Shown: positions 1 to 7,299 of the stretch, one piece after another | Numbering within the stretch: the stretch's first letter is position 1 | Layout of the letters: the number at the start of each line of letters is the position of its first letter | DNA from: Pelagihabitans sp963760375 | GTDB lineage: Bacteria > Bacteroidota > Bacteroidia > Flavobacteriales > Flavobacteriaceae | Length of the DNA: 64,000 nt | Direction of reading: 5' to 3' | Assembly (NCBI GenBank): GCA_963760375.1 | Contig: CAVXCS010000001.1 | Location: 248,001 to 312,000 of the forward strand | The notes under the pieces: generated by a model | Databases searched by the model: none | Seen by the model: the letters and a program-made list of their open reading frames with translations, nothing else | Told to the model about the DNA's origin: nothing | Translations under genes and position numbers: made by a program

Positions 1-300
1 GGCATGGGCATCCGGGGCCACCTGAAGGATGGCCTGAATGGCGATATCCTGCGGCAAAAAAGCGTTCGAACGATATACCAAATCTTCGATATCGATCTCA
101 ACGTCGACCTCAAAATGGGCGTACATTTGCCGGGCATGTACCCCGGCGTCGGTGCGGCCAGCACCTACCAGGGCTATCGGTTGGCCCATTAATTTAGAGA
201 AAACATCCTCCATTACCGATTGCACCGTAATGGCATTGGGTTGGTTTTGCCAACCGTGATAAGCCTCCCCAAAGTATGAAAATTGAACAAAGTATCTCAA
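1..300 (-). CDS. truA: tRNA pseudouridine synthase A, N-terminal 100 residues (cut by window edge)
   Basis: TruA converts uridines 38-40 of the tRNA anticodon arm to pseudouridine. The visible 100 codons read as a typical TruA N-terminus: an MRYF-like start, then YHGWQNQPN at about residues 14-22 and the catalytic loop GRTDAGVHA at about residues 48-56, whose Asp is the family nucleophile. The frame continues off the left edge. No ATG fits. The only start after the in-frame TAA at 310-312 is a TTG at 298-300, which gives Leu/fMet-Arg-Tyr-Phe exactly where the family begins, so a TTG start is used here. It diverges from the phosphoesterase gene at 386. Confidence 0.93.
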   Translation of the reverse strand, partial: MRYFVQFSYFGEAYHGWQNQPNAITVQSVMEDVFSKLMGQPIALVGAGRTDAGVHARQMYAHFEVDVEIDIEDLVYRSNAFLPQDIAIQAILQVAPDAHA

Positions 301-324
301 ACCAAACCCTTAGTTTTGTAGGCG

Positions 325-354
325 TAAAGATACCCTTCTTTGAGGGAACGCAAA
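325..354 (-). promoter_or_regulatory. Probable truA promoter (Bacteroidetes type)
   Basis: On the minus strand, TTTG at 351-354 and TATCTTTA at 325-332 are separated by 18 bp, one base off the Bacteroidetes consensus TAnnTTTG. The element lies 25 bp upstream of the TTG start of truA. Confidence 0.5.
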
Positions 355-385
355 AAGGCCCGCCAAGAAAAATGTGACATCGCAA

Positions 386-883
386 ATGACCAAAATCCTA
401 TTGCTTTCGGATACCCATTCCCATATCGATGCCACTATATTGAAATATGTGGCGCTGGCCGATGAGGTTTGGCACGCGGGTGATATCGGGCATTTGGAGG
501 TCACCGATGCGATCGGGAAGCTGAGGCCCCTTAAGGCGGTACATGGCAATATCGATGATGCCACGATACAACAGGAATTTCCCTTGAACCTGCGCTTCCA
601 ATGCGAACAGGTCGATGTATTGATGACCCATATCGGCGGCTACCCTCCAAAATATAACAGCCGAACCAGGGCGGAAATCAAACGCCTACCTCCGAAGCTC
701 TTCATCTGTGGCCATTCCCATATTTTAAAGGTCATGTGGGACAAAAAACTGGGCCTATTGCACATGAATCCCGGCGCCTGTGGAAAACATGGGTTTCATC
801 AAATGAGGACCATGCTGCGTTTTGTAATCGACGGGGCCGATATCAAAGATCTGGAAATCATTGAATTGGGAAAGCGCGGTTGA
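386..883 (+). CDS. YfcE/MJ0936-family metallophosphoesterase
   Basis: A small calcineurin-like phosphoesterase of about 165 residues; family members hydrolyse phosphodiesters with two metal ions, but the physiological substrate is unknown. Metal-binding motifs are visible in order: SDTHSH near the N-terminus, GDIGH, GNID (the GNHD-type motif), a THIGGY segment and the C-terminal GHSH. The ATG at 386 begins MTKILLLSDTHSH, which is where the family starts. A GTG at 374 in the same frame would add four residues and cannot be excluded. It is divergent from truA and convergent with the DUF4293 gene, separated from it by a strong terminator. Cytoplasmic; no signal peptide. Confidence 0.85.
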   Translation: MTKILLLSDTHSHIDATILKYVALADEVWHAGDIGHLEVTDAIGKLRPLKAVHGNIDDATIQQEFPLNLRFQCEQVDVLMTHIGGYPPKYNSRTRAEIKRLPPKLFICGHSHILKVMWDKKLGLLHMNPGACGKHGFHQMRTMLRFVIDGADIKDLEIIELGKRG

Positions 884-956
884 ATTCCGTTATAGAGATT
901 CAACCCGCTGGGAAATATGGATGTATTGGTTCAAAATGAGCTGGTGATCGACCGCA

Positions 957-990
957 AACAAAAACCCCGATGCTTCCATCGGGGTTTTCT
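957..990. terminator. Bidirectional intrinsic terminator
   Basis: A 12-bp perfect stem (aaaaccccgatg at 961-972, catcggggtttt at 977-988) with a 4-base loop. The A/T runs on both sides let it end both the phosphoesterase gene (plus) and the DUF4293 gene (minus). Confidence 0.85.
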
Positions 991-1018
991 ACGCACTAAT
1001 ACAACTAAGATGTTAGGT

Positions 1019-1429
1019 TTATCGCAAACGATCCACAGATTTTACGAGATCTTCATCCTTCTTGATGGCCCTGTTGGCCAGGACCAAAAAAACGATAGAA
1101 AATACAGGAATCAACATCCCAATACCCTTCTCAGAAACCGAAATTTCTCCAGATATGTTTAGCGATCGGTAAACGAAAAAACCCAGTAAAAAAAGACTTA
1201 ATATCATGTTCAACCTGTTCAAGACAAATTGATTTTTTCGATTTTTAAATTGCACTATGGCCACCAAGGCCAAGATGGCGCTCCCAAAAAATAGGGCCGA
1301 CACCACAATTTCATTACGGGCATAAATTTCAGTTCCGTTGGCATCGGACCAAAGGTTGACCCAAAAAGGCAAAAGTCCCGAAACCAATGCCACCAAGAGC
1401 AGATAAATGGTTTGAATGCGTTGGATCAT
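1019..1429 (-). CDS. DUF4293 family membrane protein
   Basis: 136 residues with four hydrophobic segments: about 5-25, 42-62, 72-90 and 103-120. It begins MIQRIQTIYLLLVA, a start I recognise as characteristic of the Bacteroidota family DUF4293, and it ends in a charged cytoplasmic tail. Function is unknown. The start ATG is preceded by AAAGGA at good spacing. It is divergent from rho, an arrangement I recall as frequent in Flavobacteriaceae, where truA, a phosphoesterase, DUF4293 and rho sit together. No catalytic motif is visible. Confidence 0.8.
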   Translation of the reverse strand: MIQRIQTIYLLLVALVSGLLPFWVNLWSDANGTEIYARNEIVVSALFFGSAILALVAIVQFKNRKNQFVLNRLNMILSLFLLGFFVYRSLNISGEISVSEKGIGMLIPVFSIVFLVLANRAIKKDEDLVKSVDRLR

Positions 1430-1503
1430 GTCCTTTTATTGCTTTTGGTAGGCAAAAATACAGGTCTTTTTAAAAATAAGTGCCAAAAGTTGAAAATAAT
1501 TTG

Positions 1504-1558
1504 TAATTTTACCGCGTTACTAGTACAAGCACTCACCCGCTGGGATTTCAATCCCCAG
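1504..1558 (+). promoter_or_regulatory. Candidate rho promoter (-7) and leader hairpin
   Basis: TAATTTTA at 1504-1511 is one base off the -7 consensus. It would start a leader of about 105 nt before rho. In that leader a hairpin forms between CTGGGATT (1540-1547) and AATCCCCAG (1550-1558), with one bulged C. No good TTTG is seen at -33. The hairpin is seen directly; a regulatory role is inference. Confidence 0.35.
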
Positions 1559-1622
1559 TAATACCCGAAAAACCATACACTTCATCACCGTTTTAAGACA
1601 AGTATAACTTACACAACATTTA

Positions 1623-3212
1623 ATGTTTGAAATTTCTGATTTAAAAGCTAAAAAGCTTCCTGAGCTTCAGGATATTGCCGAGGGTTTAAAGGTACCCAAG
1701 TTCAAAACCCTAAAAAAACTCGATTTGGTCTATCAGATTCTGGACCTCCAAGCAACAGATCCAAAAGTGGTCGCAGCGGTAGCACCCGTCGCGGAATCCA
1801 CAAACGTTATCGTAAAGGAGCGGCCCAAGCCTCGACCCAAAAGAGAGCGTGCCGTGAAAGAAACCACGAATAGCGGCAACGAAACCCAAAAAGAGGAAGC
1901 CAGACCGAAACACCCGCGGGCAAAAGAGGATAAAAAGGAGGAAACCAAAAATATCCCCAATCGAAGGGAGCAGCATAAAACCACTCCCCAACATAAAAAT
2001 CTCAACAAGCCACAGCGCCCGCAGAAGGCGCCAACTTACGACAAAAGCAATTTTGACAAAGATTTAAAGAACCGTTATAAGGAACCTGAGTTCGAATTCG
2101 ACAGTATCATCGAGAGCGAAGGGGTATTGGATATCATGCAAGATGGTTACGGTTTTCTGCGGTCTTCGGATTACAACTACCTTTCCTCTCCAGACGATAT
2201 TTATGTTTCCCAATCGCAGATCCGGTTGTTCGGACTAAAAACCGGGGATACCGTTCTGGGCAACATCAGGCCGCCAAAAGAAGGTGAAAAATATTTTCCG
2301 CTGATCAAGGTCAATAAAATCAACGGAATCGATCCCCAGGTCGTACGCGACAGGGTATCTTTCGAGCATTTGACGCCGCTGTTTCCACAAGAAAAATTCA
2401 ATATCGCTGAACGTCAAAGCAACATTTCCACGCGCATCATCGATCTTTTCGCCCCAATTGGCAAAGGTCAGCGGGGAATGATCGTGTCCCAGCCCAAAAC
2501 GGGAAAGACGACCTTGCTGAAAGATGTGGCCAATGCCATTGCCGCCAACCATCCGGAGGTCTATCAGATTATTTTATTGATCGATGAACGGCCTGAAGAA
2601 GTAACCGACATGCAGCGCAATGTCCGCGGTGAAGTTGTGGCCTCCACCTTTGATAAGGAAGCCACCGAACATGTTCGCGTGGCGAACATTGTACTTGAAA
2701 AGGCAAAACGTTTGGTGGAATGCGGACATGATGTGGTTATCTTACTGGATTCGATCACGCGCTTGGCAAGGGCGTACAATACCGTTCAACCAGCTTCCGG
2801 CAAGGTGTTGAGCGGGGGTGTCGATGCCAATGCATTGCACAAGCCCAAACGCTTTTTCGGTGCTGCCCGTAACATTGAAGGTGGAGGGTCATTGACCATC
2901 ATCGCCACAGCGCTCACCGAAACGGGGTCTAAAATGGACGAGGTAATTTTCGAGGAATTCAAAGGAACGGGCAACATGGAGTTGCAGCTCGATCGTAAAA
3001 TCTCGAACCGAAGGATTTTCCCAGCCATTGACCTCACTTCCTCAAGTACAAGGAGGGATGACCTGTTGTTGGATGAGAATACCATTCAACGCATGTGGAT
3101 CTTGCGCAAATACCTGGCCGATATGAACCCTGTGGAAGCGATGGAGTTTATCGAACAACGCATCAAACAGACCAAAAACAACGAAGAATTTTTAATGACG
3201 ATGAGCCAGTAA
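1623..3212 (+). CDS. rho: Transcription termination factor Rho
   Basis: A 529-residue hexameric RNA helicase that ends transcription at Rho-dependent sites. Residues 1-45 form the Rho N-terminal helical domain. About 60-140 is a low-complexity Lys/Glu/Pro/Arg-rich insertion, a hallmark of Bacteroidota Rho and the reason it is longer than the roughly 420-residue E. coli protein. The RNA-binding cold-shock-like domain follows at about 165-240 (DGYGFLRSSDYNYL). The ATPase has Walker A QPKTGKTT at about 290-297, Walker B VVILLDSITRLAR, and the Q/R-loop segments near SGGVDANAL and GGGSLT. A strong terminator follows. The long leader with a hairpin may serve autoregulation. Confidence 0.97.
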   Translation: MFEISDLKAKKLPELQDIAEGLKVPKFKTLKKLDLVYQILDLQATDPKVVAAVAPVAESTNVIVKERPKPRPKRERAVKETTNSGNETQKEEARPKHPRAKEDKKEETKNIPNRREQHKTTPQHKNLNKPQRPQKAPTYDKSNFDKDLKNRYKEPEFEFDSIIESEGVLDIMQDGYGFLRSSDYNYLSSPDDIYVSQSQIRLFGLKTGDTVLGNIRPPKEGEKYFPLIKVNKINGIDPQVVRDRVSFEHLTPLFPQEKFNIAERQSNISTRIIDLFAPIGKGQRGMIVSQPKTGKTTLLKDVANAIAANHPEVYQIILLIDERPEEVTDMQRNVRGEVVASTFDKEATEHVRVANIVLEKAKRLVECGHDVVILLDSITRLARAYNTVQPASGKVLSGGVDANALHKPKRFFGAARNIEGGGSLTIIATALTETGSKMDEVIFEEFKGTGNMELQLDRKISNRRIFPAIDLTSSSTRRDDLLLDENTIQRMWILRKYLADMNPVEAMEFIEQRIKQTKNNEEFLMTMSQ

Positions 3213-3238
3213 AACGGCCCCTCAAGAATATCTTTTTT

Positions 3239-3288
3239 AAAATCCAAGTCCCAAAGCGGTTCAACCCAGGGGATTTGGATTTTTTTTT
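3239..3288 (+). terminator. Intrinsic terminator of rho
   Basis: A stem of about 14 bp, AAAATCCAAGTCCC (3239-3252) against GGGATTTGGATTTT (3270-3283) with one G-U pair, followed by a run of T to 3288. It lies 27 bp after the rho stop codon. Confidence 0.75.
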
Positions 3289-3328
3289 GGGAAATCGGCA
3301 TTTCAGGCAACAGATAGGCCAAAATTAA

Positions 3329-3336
3329 TATCTTTA
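3329..3336 (+). promoter_or_regulatory. Candidate -7 element for the lipoprotein gene
   Basis: TATCTTTA, one base from TAnnTTTG, 70 bp upstream of the ATG at 3407. A TTTC lies further upstream at poor spacing, so only the -7 part is supported. Confidence 0.3.
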
Positions 3337-3406
3337 TGTCCGGTGATGTCCGTATTCCCCCCGTCGAGGCATTGCCTACGCATTTGTTTAACCTAAATAT
3401 GTAAGC

Positions 3407-4147
3407 ATGAAGTACTATGGCAAAAAATTCACAACGCCATTGCTATTGGCAATGACCCTCATCGGGATTGGCGGTTGCAATACAAAAATCGATCGTGAAA
3501 TACAGGCTGCAGCGGTGGTCGATGCCCCAAAACAGATTATCGCAGTAGATGAGGCCAAAGGTTTTTACGACGACTATACGAACCGGAGGGTACCGCTGAT
3601 ACAACGTTATGAAGACTCGATCAACCGGGCACGGGCCAACGACAAAATGCGGCAGATGCAGCAACAAGGGGATACATCCAAGGCCCAAGCTGAGGCGGAG
3701 CCGGCGCAGTTCGATGTGGCCCGTTATGTGTACTACGATTACGCCACCATAAAACAATACATGGAATACATCGAACAGGAAGCCAAAATGGCCAATGTGG
3801 AGATTTCCACGTTGAGGCTCTATTTTTCGAACTATCCCGACGATCCCCAATTTGTGCATCCCAGACAGAATTCCATTATGCTTTCCCCTACCCTTAAAAA
3901 GGGAGACAGGGATTATCTTTTCTATATCGGGGAATTGGATGGAAAAGCGGAGGCGGTTTTACTCGACAACGCTTTTGGACCGATGAAAGCCGATGGCATG
4001 GGAGACGGGTCAACCCGCAAGGGAAAATCCTACGCCTCCTTTGTCCCTAGCCTCGGTACGAACCGTCCCAACCCCGCAATGCCCCTCCAAGGTGGGAAAA
4101 GCATGACCTTGAACAGGGGCAATGGCGTTCCGCCACCGAACAACTAA
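3407..4147 (+). CDS. Lipoprotein of unknown function
   Basis: 246 residues. It starts MKYYGKKFTTPLLLAMTLIG and continues to a lipobox IGGC with Cys24, so the mature protein is probably lipid-anchored in the envelope. The middle part (about 45-110) is charged and helical, with a Gln/Met/Glu-rich stretch near 80-105. The region from about 130 to 185 looks like a compact alpha/beta domain ending in a DRDYLFYIGELDGKAEAVLLDN segment. The tail is low complexity and Pro/Asn-rich (NRGNGVPPPNN). I recognise no family. It is followed after 45 bp by a membrane-protein gene and may share its transcript. Confidence 0.75.
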   Translation: MKYYGKKFTTPLLLAMTLIGIGGCNTKIDREIQAAAVVDAPKQIIAVDEAKGFYDDYTNRRVPLIQRYEDSINRARANDKMRQMQQQGDTSKAQAEAEPAQFDVARYVYYDYATIKQYMEYIEQEAKMANVEISTLRLYFSNYPDDPQFVHPRQNSIMLSPTLKKGDRDYLFYIGELDGKAEAVLLDNAFGPMKADGMGDGSTRKGKSYASFVPSLGTNRPNPAMPLQGGKSMTLNRGNGVPPPNN

Positions 4148-4192
4148 AGCATTATTGGGCATCAGGGCGAAACCATTTAAATAGACCGATCG

Positions 4193-4882
4193 GTGTTGGA
4201 TTTTATAGCAGACAACTATTTTATGTTGCTTTATGGCGCTGCACTGGCGATGTCGATCATCCGCTATCGATGGTATTACGACACGGTGTTGCGCTATCTC
4301 CCCATCATCATTGCCTATGCCCTGTTGGGGGAACTTTTGGGATTTTTGATCAGTGAAGTGGACAGTTTCCAGATTGTTTACAAAGAGGGGTTTTCAAATT
4401 ATAATTCTCTGATATTCAATATATTTGATATCGTCTTTTATTTGTTTTTCTTTTATGTTTTTTGGAAAATTTTCCAGACGCCCATGCATGGAATGTTTGT
4501 CCGCTATGGCGCGCTGCTGTTTTTGTTGGCGAGCTTGATCGATCCTTTTTTTCATGACCCTATCCTTTACCCACAATATGTTGCGATCGCGGTAGGATCG
4601 ATCGTGCTGGTCGGCAGTGGGCTCTTTTATCTAGGGGAACTCAAATCTCGAAAAAGAAAAATTCCACCGCAACGAAACCTGATGTTTTGGATCTGTGTAG
4701 GCCTCATCGGATTCCATACCTTATACCCGATCATTATGATCATCGGGCTTATGGATACGGAACTTTATATGCAATTACACTTGCGCAAGCTACTCCATAT
4801 CGCGATCTCGTTCATGTATGGTAGTTTTATTATTGGTTTTGCGCGCATGCAAGGGAGGCAGGTGAATATCTTGGGCCAATAA
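4193..4882 (+). CDS. Multi-spanning membrane protein of unknown function
   Basis: 229 residues with about six to seven hydrophobic segments, at about 8-22, 33-52, 68-92, 105-120, 130-148, 160-180 and 195-215. There are no recognisable catalytic or transport motifs. The start is a GTG at 4193 (a TTG follows directly); no ATG lies near the hydrophobic N-terminus, so a non-ATG start is needed. The layout resembles sensor-type membrane modules without the kinase part, but that is only an impression. It lies 45 bp after the lipoprotein gene, and a bidirectional terminator follows. Confidence 0.7.
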   Translation: MLDFIADNYFMLLYGAALAMSIIRYRWYYDTVLRYLPIIIAYALLGELLGFLISEVDSFQIVYKEGFSNYNSLIFNIFDIVFYLFFFYVFWKIFQTPMHGMFVRYGALLFLLASLIDPFFHDPILYPQYVAIAVGSIVLVGSGLFYLGELKSRKRKIPPQRNLMFWICVGLIGFHTLYPIIMIIGLMDTELYMQLHLRKLLHIAISFMYGSFIIGFARMQGRQVNILGQ

Positions 4883-4904
4883 AATGGAGGACGATCGGGA
4901 ACAA

Positions 4905-4937
4905 AAAATGCCCTCGCTTTACTGCAAGGGCATTTAA
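4905..4937. terminator. Bidirectional terminator between the membrane-protein gene and rpsT
   Basis: Stem AAATGCCCT (4906-4914) with AAGGGCATTT (4926-4935). The A-run upstream and T-rich sequence downstream let it serve both converging genes. Confidence 0.75.
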
Positions 4938-4959
4938 ATATGGTAACAAGCGCGGTTGC

Positions 4960-5211
4960 TTATAACGCGGCAACGTGCTTGGCGAGTTTACTCTTCAGAT
5001 TGGCCGCCTTGTTCGCATGAACGATATTGCGTTTGGCCAAGCGGTCGATCATGCTCACCACGGTAGGGAAAAGCGTTTCCGCCTCCTTCTTATCTTCCAG
5101 GCTACGTAGTTTTTTGATCACGTTACGGGTGGTTTTGTGTTGGTACCTGTTGCGCAACCTTACCGCTTCGTTTCTTCTGATCCTCTTTAATGCCGACTTG
5201 TGATTTGCCAT
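4960..5211 (-). CDS. rpsT: 30S ribosomal protein S20
   Basis: 83 residues, basic, with the typical S20 opening MANHKSALKRIRRNEAVRLRN and an all-helical pattern, ending SKLAKHVAAL. It binds 16S rRNA early in 30S assembly. Length and sequence fit the family with no oddity. Two tRNA-Glu genes lie 58 bp upstream on the same strand with no terminator in between, so it is probably read from the tRNA promoter. A terminator follows at 4905-4937. Confidence 0.97.
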   Translation of the reverse strand: MANHKSALKRIRRNEAVRLRNRYQHKTTRNVIKKLRSLEDKKEAETLFPTVVSMIDRLAKRNIVHANKAANLKSKLAKHVAAL

Positions 5212-5269
5212 CTTATTTCCTAATTATATTTAAAATATTTCTCATTCAATTCCTCCCTCGAAGCTTTTG

Positions 5270-5341
5270 TAGCCCGTAGGGGAATCGAACCCCTGTTACC
5301 AGGATGAAAACCTGGCGTCCTAACCCCTAGACGAACGGGCC
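5270..5341 (-). tRNA. tRNA-Glu (UUC), copy 1
   Basis: A 72-nt cloverleaf. The acceptor stem GGCCCGT pairs with ACGGGCT (first pair G-U). The anticodon stem is CCAGG/CCTGG around loop TTTTCAT, giving anticodon TTC. The T-arm is AGGGG-TTCGATT-CCCCT. The discriminator base is A and CCA is not encoded. It is identical to the copy at 5426-5497. Confidence 0.95.
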
Positions 5342-5425
5342 TTAACATAGAAAACATCAATTTCAACGCCCTCGATCCGCCGGGATTTCCATTGAACCAA
5401 TAAAGATTGTTCCCTTTGTATTTCG

Positions 5426-5497
5426 TAGCCCGTAGGGGAATCGAACCCCTGTTACCAGGATGAAAACCTGGCGTCCTAACCCCTAGACGAACGGGCC
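5426..5497 (-). tRNA. tRNA-Glu (UUC), copy 2
   Basis: Same sequence as the copy at 5270-5341: anticodon TTC in loop TTTTCAT, no encoded CCA. The 84-bp spacer carries no terminator, so both are probably cut from one transcript that continues into rpsT. Confidence 0.95.
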
Positions 5498-5605
5498 ATT
5501 TTTGCTTTGAAAAGCCGTGCACCTCCAATTATCCCTGCAAAACAAGTCGCCATGGGCATGAACGTACCTTTCAAATTATCAAAAAACTTCCGTTTATTGC
5601 GGATG

Positions 5606-5613
5606 CAAAAATA
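5606..5613 (-). promoter_or_regulatory. Probable -7 element of the tRNA-Glu/rpsT unit
   Basis: On the minus strand TATTTTTG, an exact TAnnTTTG match, about 108 bp upstream of the first tRNA-Glu. No clear TTTG at -33. It sits in the otherwise empty 5498-5727 gap. Confidence 0.4.
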
Positions 5614-5727
5614 CAATTATTTTTTACTACCACAACTGCTTCTTATTATTTTTTGGCCGTATCCCAAAATTAAGGCCCCACAGACACTTTGGTCCCAATT
5701 TTCGGGCCAGCTGCCAGCAAAAAATCC

Positions 5728-7203
5728 TTAATACGCCTTGGCAAAAAGAACCCTCCTTGTCGAGGGTTTTCCGGTGACCATGCAACGGCCACTTTCTGAT
5801 TTCGCTTCCAAGGGTATACAGCGTATCGTGGCCTTGGTTTCTTCCTTGATTTTTTCTTCGGTGGCACTGCTGCCGTCCCAATGGGCGGCGATGAATCCTC
5901 CTTCTTTTTCCAGGACATCCTTAAACTCCTCATAGGAATTGACTTCGGTGATATGGGCCTGTCTGAAATCGAATGCCCTCTGAAAAATATTCCTTTGAAT
6001 GTCTTCCATTAAAAATTCGATCTTGCCGATCAAATCTTCGGTACTTACCGTTTCTTTGGCCAGCGTATCCCTTCGTGCCACTTCAAAGGTACCATTGTCC
6101 AGATCGCGTTGGCCAATGGCCAGGCGAACGGGAACACCCTTCAATTCATATTCGTTGAACTTGAATCCCGGTTTCTGGGTATCCCGATCATCATATTTCA
6201 CCGATATCCCTTTTGCGCGCAACTCCTTCACCAAGGGATTCACTTTTTCGGAAATCGCCTCCAATTGTTCCAACCCTTTATAAATGGGTACGATCACCAC
6301 CTGAATTGGGGCCAATTTTGGGGGTAGTACCAAACCGTTGTCATCGCTGTGCGCCATGATCAATGCGCCGATCAATCGCGTGGAAACGCCCCATGAAGTA
6401 GCCCAAACATATTCCTGATTTCCTTCTTTGGTCGTAAATTTAACGTCGAAGGCCTTTGCGAAATTCTGTCCCAAGAAATGGGAAGTCCCTGCCTGCAGTG
6501 CCTTTCCGTCCTGCATAAGGGCCTCGATGCAATAGGTTTCCAAAGCCCCCGCAAACCGTTCACTTTCGGTCTTGGTACCTTTGATGACGGGCACGGCCAT
6601 ATGGTTTTCGGCAAAATCGGCATAGATATCCAGAATCAATTCAGCCTCGGCAATGGCTTCCTTCTCCGTGGCATGGGCCGTATGCCCCTCCTGCCAGAGG
6701 AACTCCGAGGTACGCAGAAACAGTCGGGTGCGCATTTCCCAACGCACCACGTTGGCCCACTGGTTGATCAGCAAAGGCAAGTCTCGGTAGGACTGTATCC
6801 ATCTTCTATACGTATCCCAGATAATGGTCTCCGAGGTGGGCCTTACAATGAGTTCCTCCTCCAGTTTGGCTTCTGGATCTACGATAATGCCACTGCCGTC
6901 ATCCGCATTTTTAAGGCGATAATGGGTCACCACGGCGCATTCCTTGGCAAAACCTTCCACGTGGCTCGCTTCCTTACTGAGGTACGATTTTGGAATGAAC
7001 AATGGAAAATAGGCATTCTCATGGCCCGTTTCCTTGAACATCTTATCCAATCCCGACTGAATCTTCTCCCAGATGGCAAAACCATAGGGTTTGATGACCA
7101 TACAGCCCCGAACACCCGAATTTTCGGCCAGATCGGCTTTCACTACAAGTTCATTGTACCATTTGGAATAATCCTCGCTACGCTTGGTCAAATTTTTACC
7201 CAT
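5728..7203 (-). CDS. proS: Prolyl-tRNA synthetase (archaeal/eukaryal-type, ProS type 3)
   Basis: 491 residues; it charges tRNA-Pro with proline in the cytoplasm. The class II core is clear: motif 2 (VRPTSETIIWDTYRRWI, then NQWANVVRWEMRTRLFLRTSEFLWQEGHTAHA) and motif 3 (GVSTRLIGALIMAHSDDNGLVLPP). The anticodon-binding domain follows at about 285-390. The C-terminal zinc-binding-like extension of short ProRS ends in the typical aromatic Tyr (FAKAY). It lacks the YbaK-type editing insertion of long bacterial ProRS, as expected for the type common in Bacteroidota. The start at 7203 (MGKNLTKRSEDYSKWYN) matches the family. Confidence 0.96.
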   Translation of the reverse strand: MGKNLTKRSEDYSKWYNELVVKADLAENSGVRGCMVIKPYGFAIWEKIQSGLDKMFKETGHENAYFPLFIPKSYLSKEASHVEGFAKECAVVTHYRLKNADDGSGIIVDPEAKLEEELIVRPTSETIIWDTYRRWIQSYRDLPLLINQWANVVRWEMRTRLFLRTSEFLWQEGHTAHATEKEAIAEAELILDIYADFAENHMAVPVIKGTKTESERFAGALETYCIEALMQDGKALQAGTSHFLGQNFAKAFDVKFTTKEGNQEYVWATSWGVSTRLIGALIMAHSDDNGLVLPPKLAPIQVVIVPIYKGLEQLEAISEKVNPLVKELRAKGISVKYDDRDTQKPGFKFNEYELKGVPVRLAIGQRDLDNGTFEVARRDTLAKETVSTEDLIGKIEFLMEDIQRNIFQRAFDFRQAHITEVNSYEEFKDVLEKEGGFIAAHWDGSSATEEKIKEETKATIRCIPLEAKSESGRCMVTGKPSTRRVLFAKAY

Positions 7204-7286
7204 TGTTTATAGTTTGGCACAAATCTTGTGCAGGTATTAACAAAATATTTGGGTAAAACTAACTATTTTTAAAATGTTCAACAATA

Positions 7287-7294
7287 TAATTTTG
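7287..7294 (+). promoter_or_regulatory. -7 element just before the Gly/Trp-rich lipoprotein gene
   Basis: TAATTTTG, an exact TAnnTTTG match ending six bases before the ATG at 7300. A start point at the usual distance would leave almost no leader, so either the mRNA is nearly leaderless or translation starts at the ATG at 7324. Confidence 0.35.
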
Positions 7295-7299
7295 ATACG

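Noticed and set aside
917..1162. An 81-codon plus-strand frame overlapping the terminator and the DUF4293 gene
   Set aside because: It covers an intrinsic terminator and is antisense to a clear membrane-protein gene.
5270..5497. tRNA-Glu pair as an attachment site of an integrated element
   Set aside because: No integrase or foreign-looking genes lie beside it; the neighbours are core genes and both tRNAs are complete.
5220..5528. A 102-codon minus-strand frame
   Set aside because: It runs through both tRNA-Glu genes, and its internal repetition is just the tRNA duplication.
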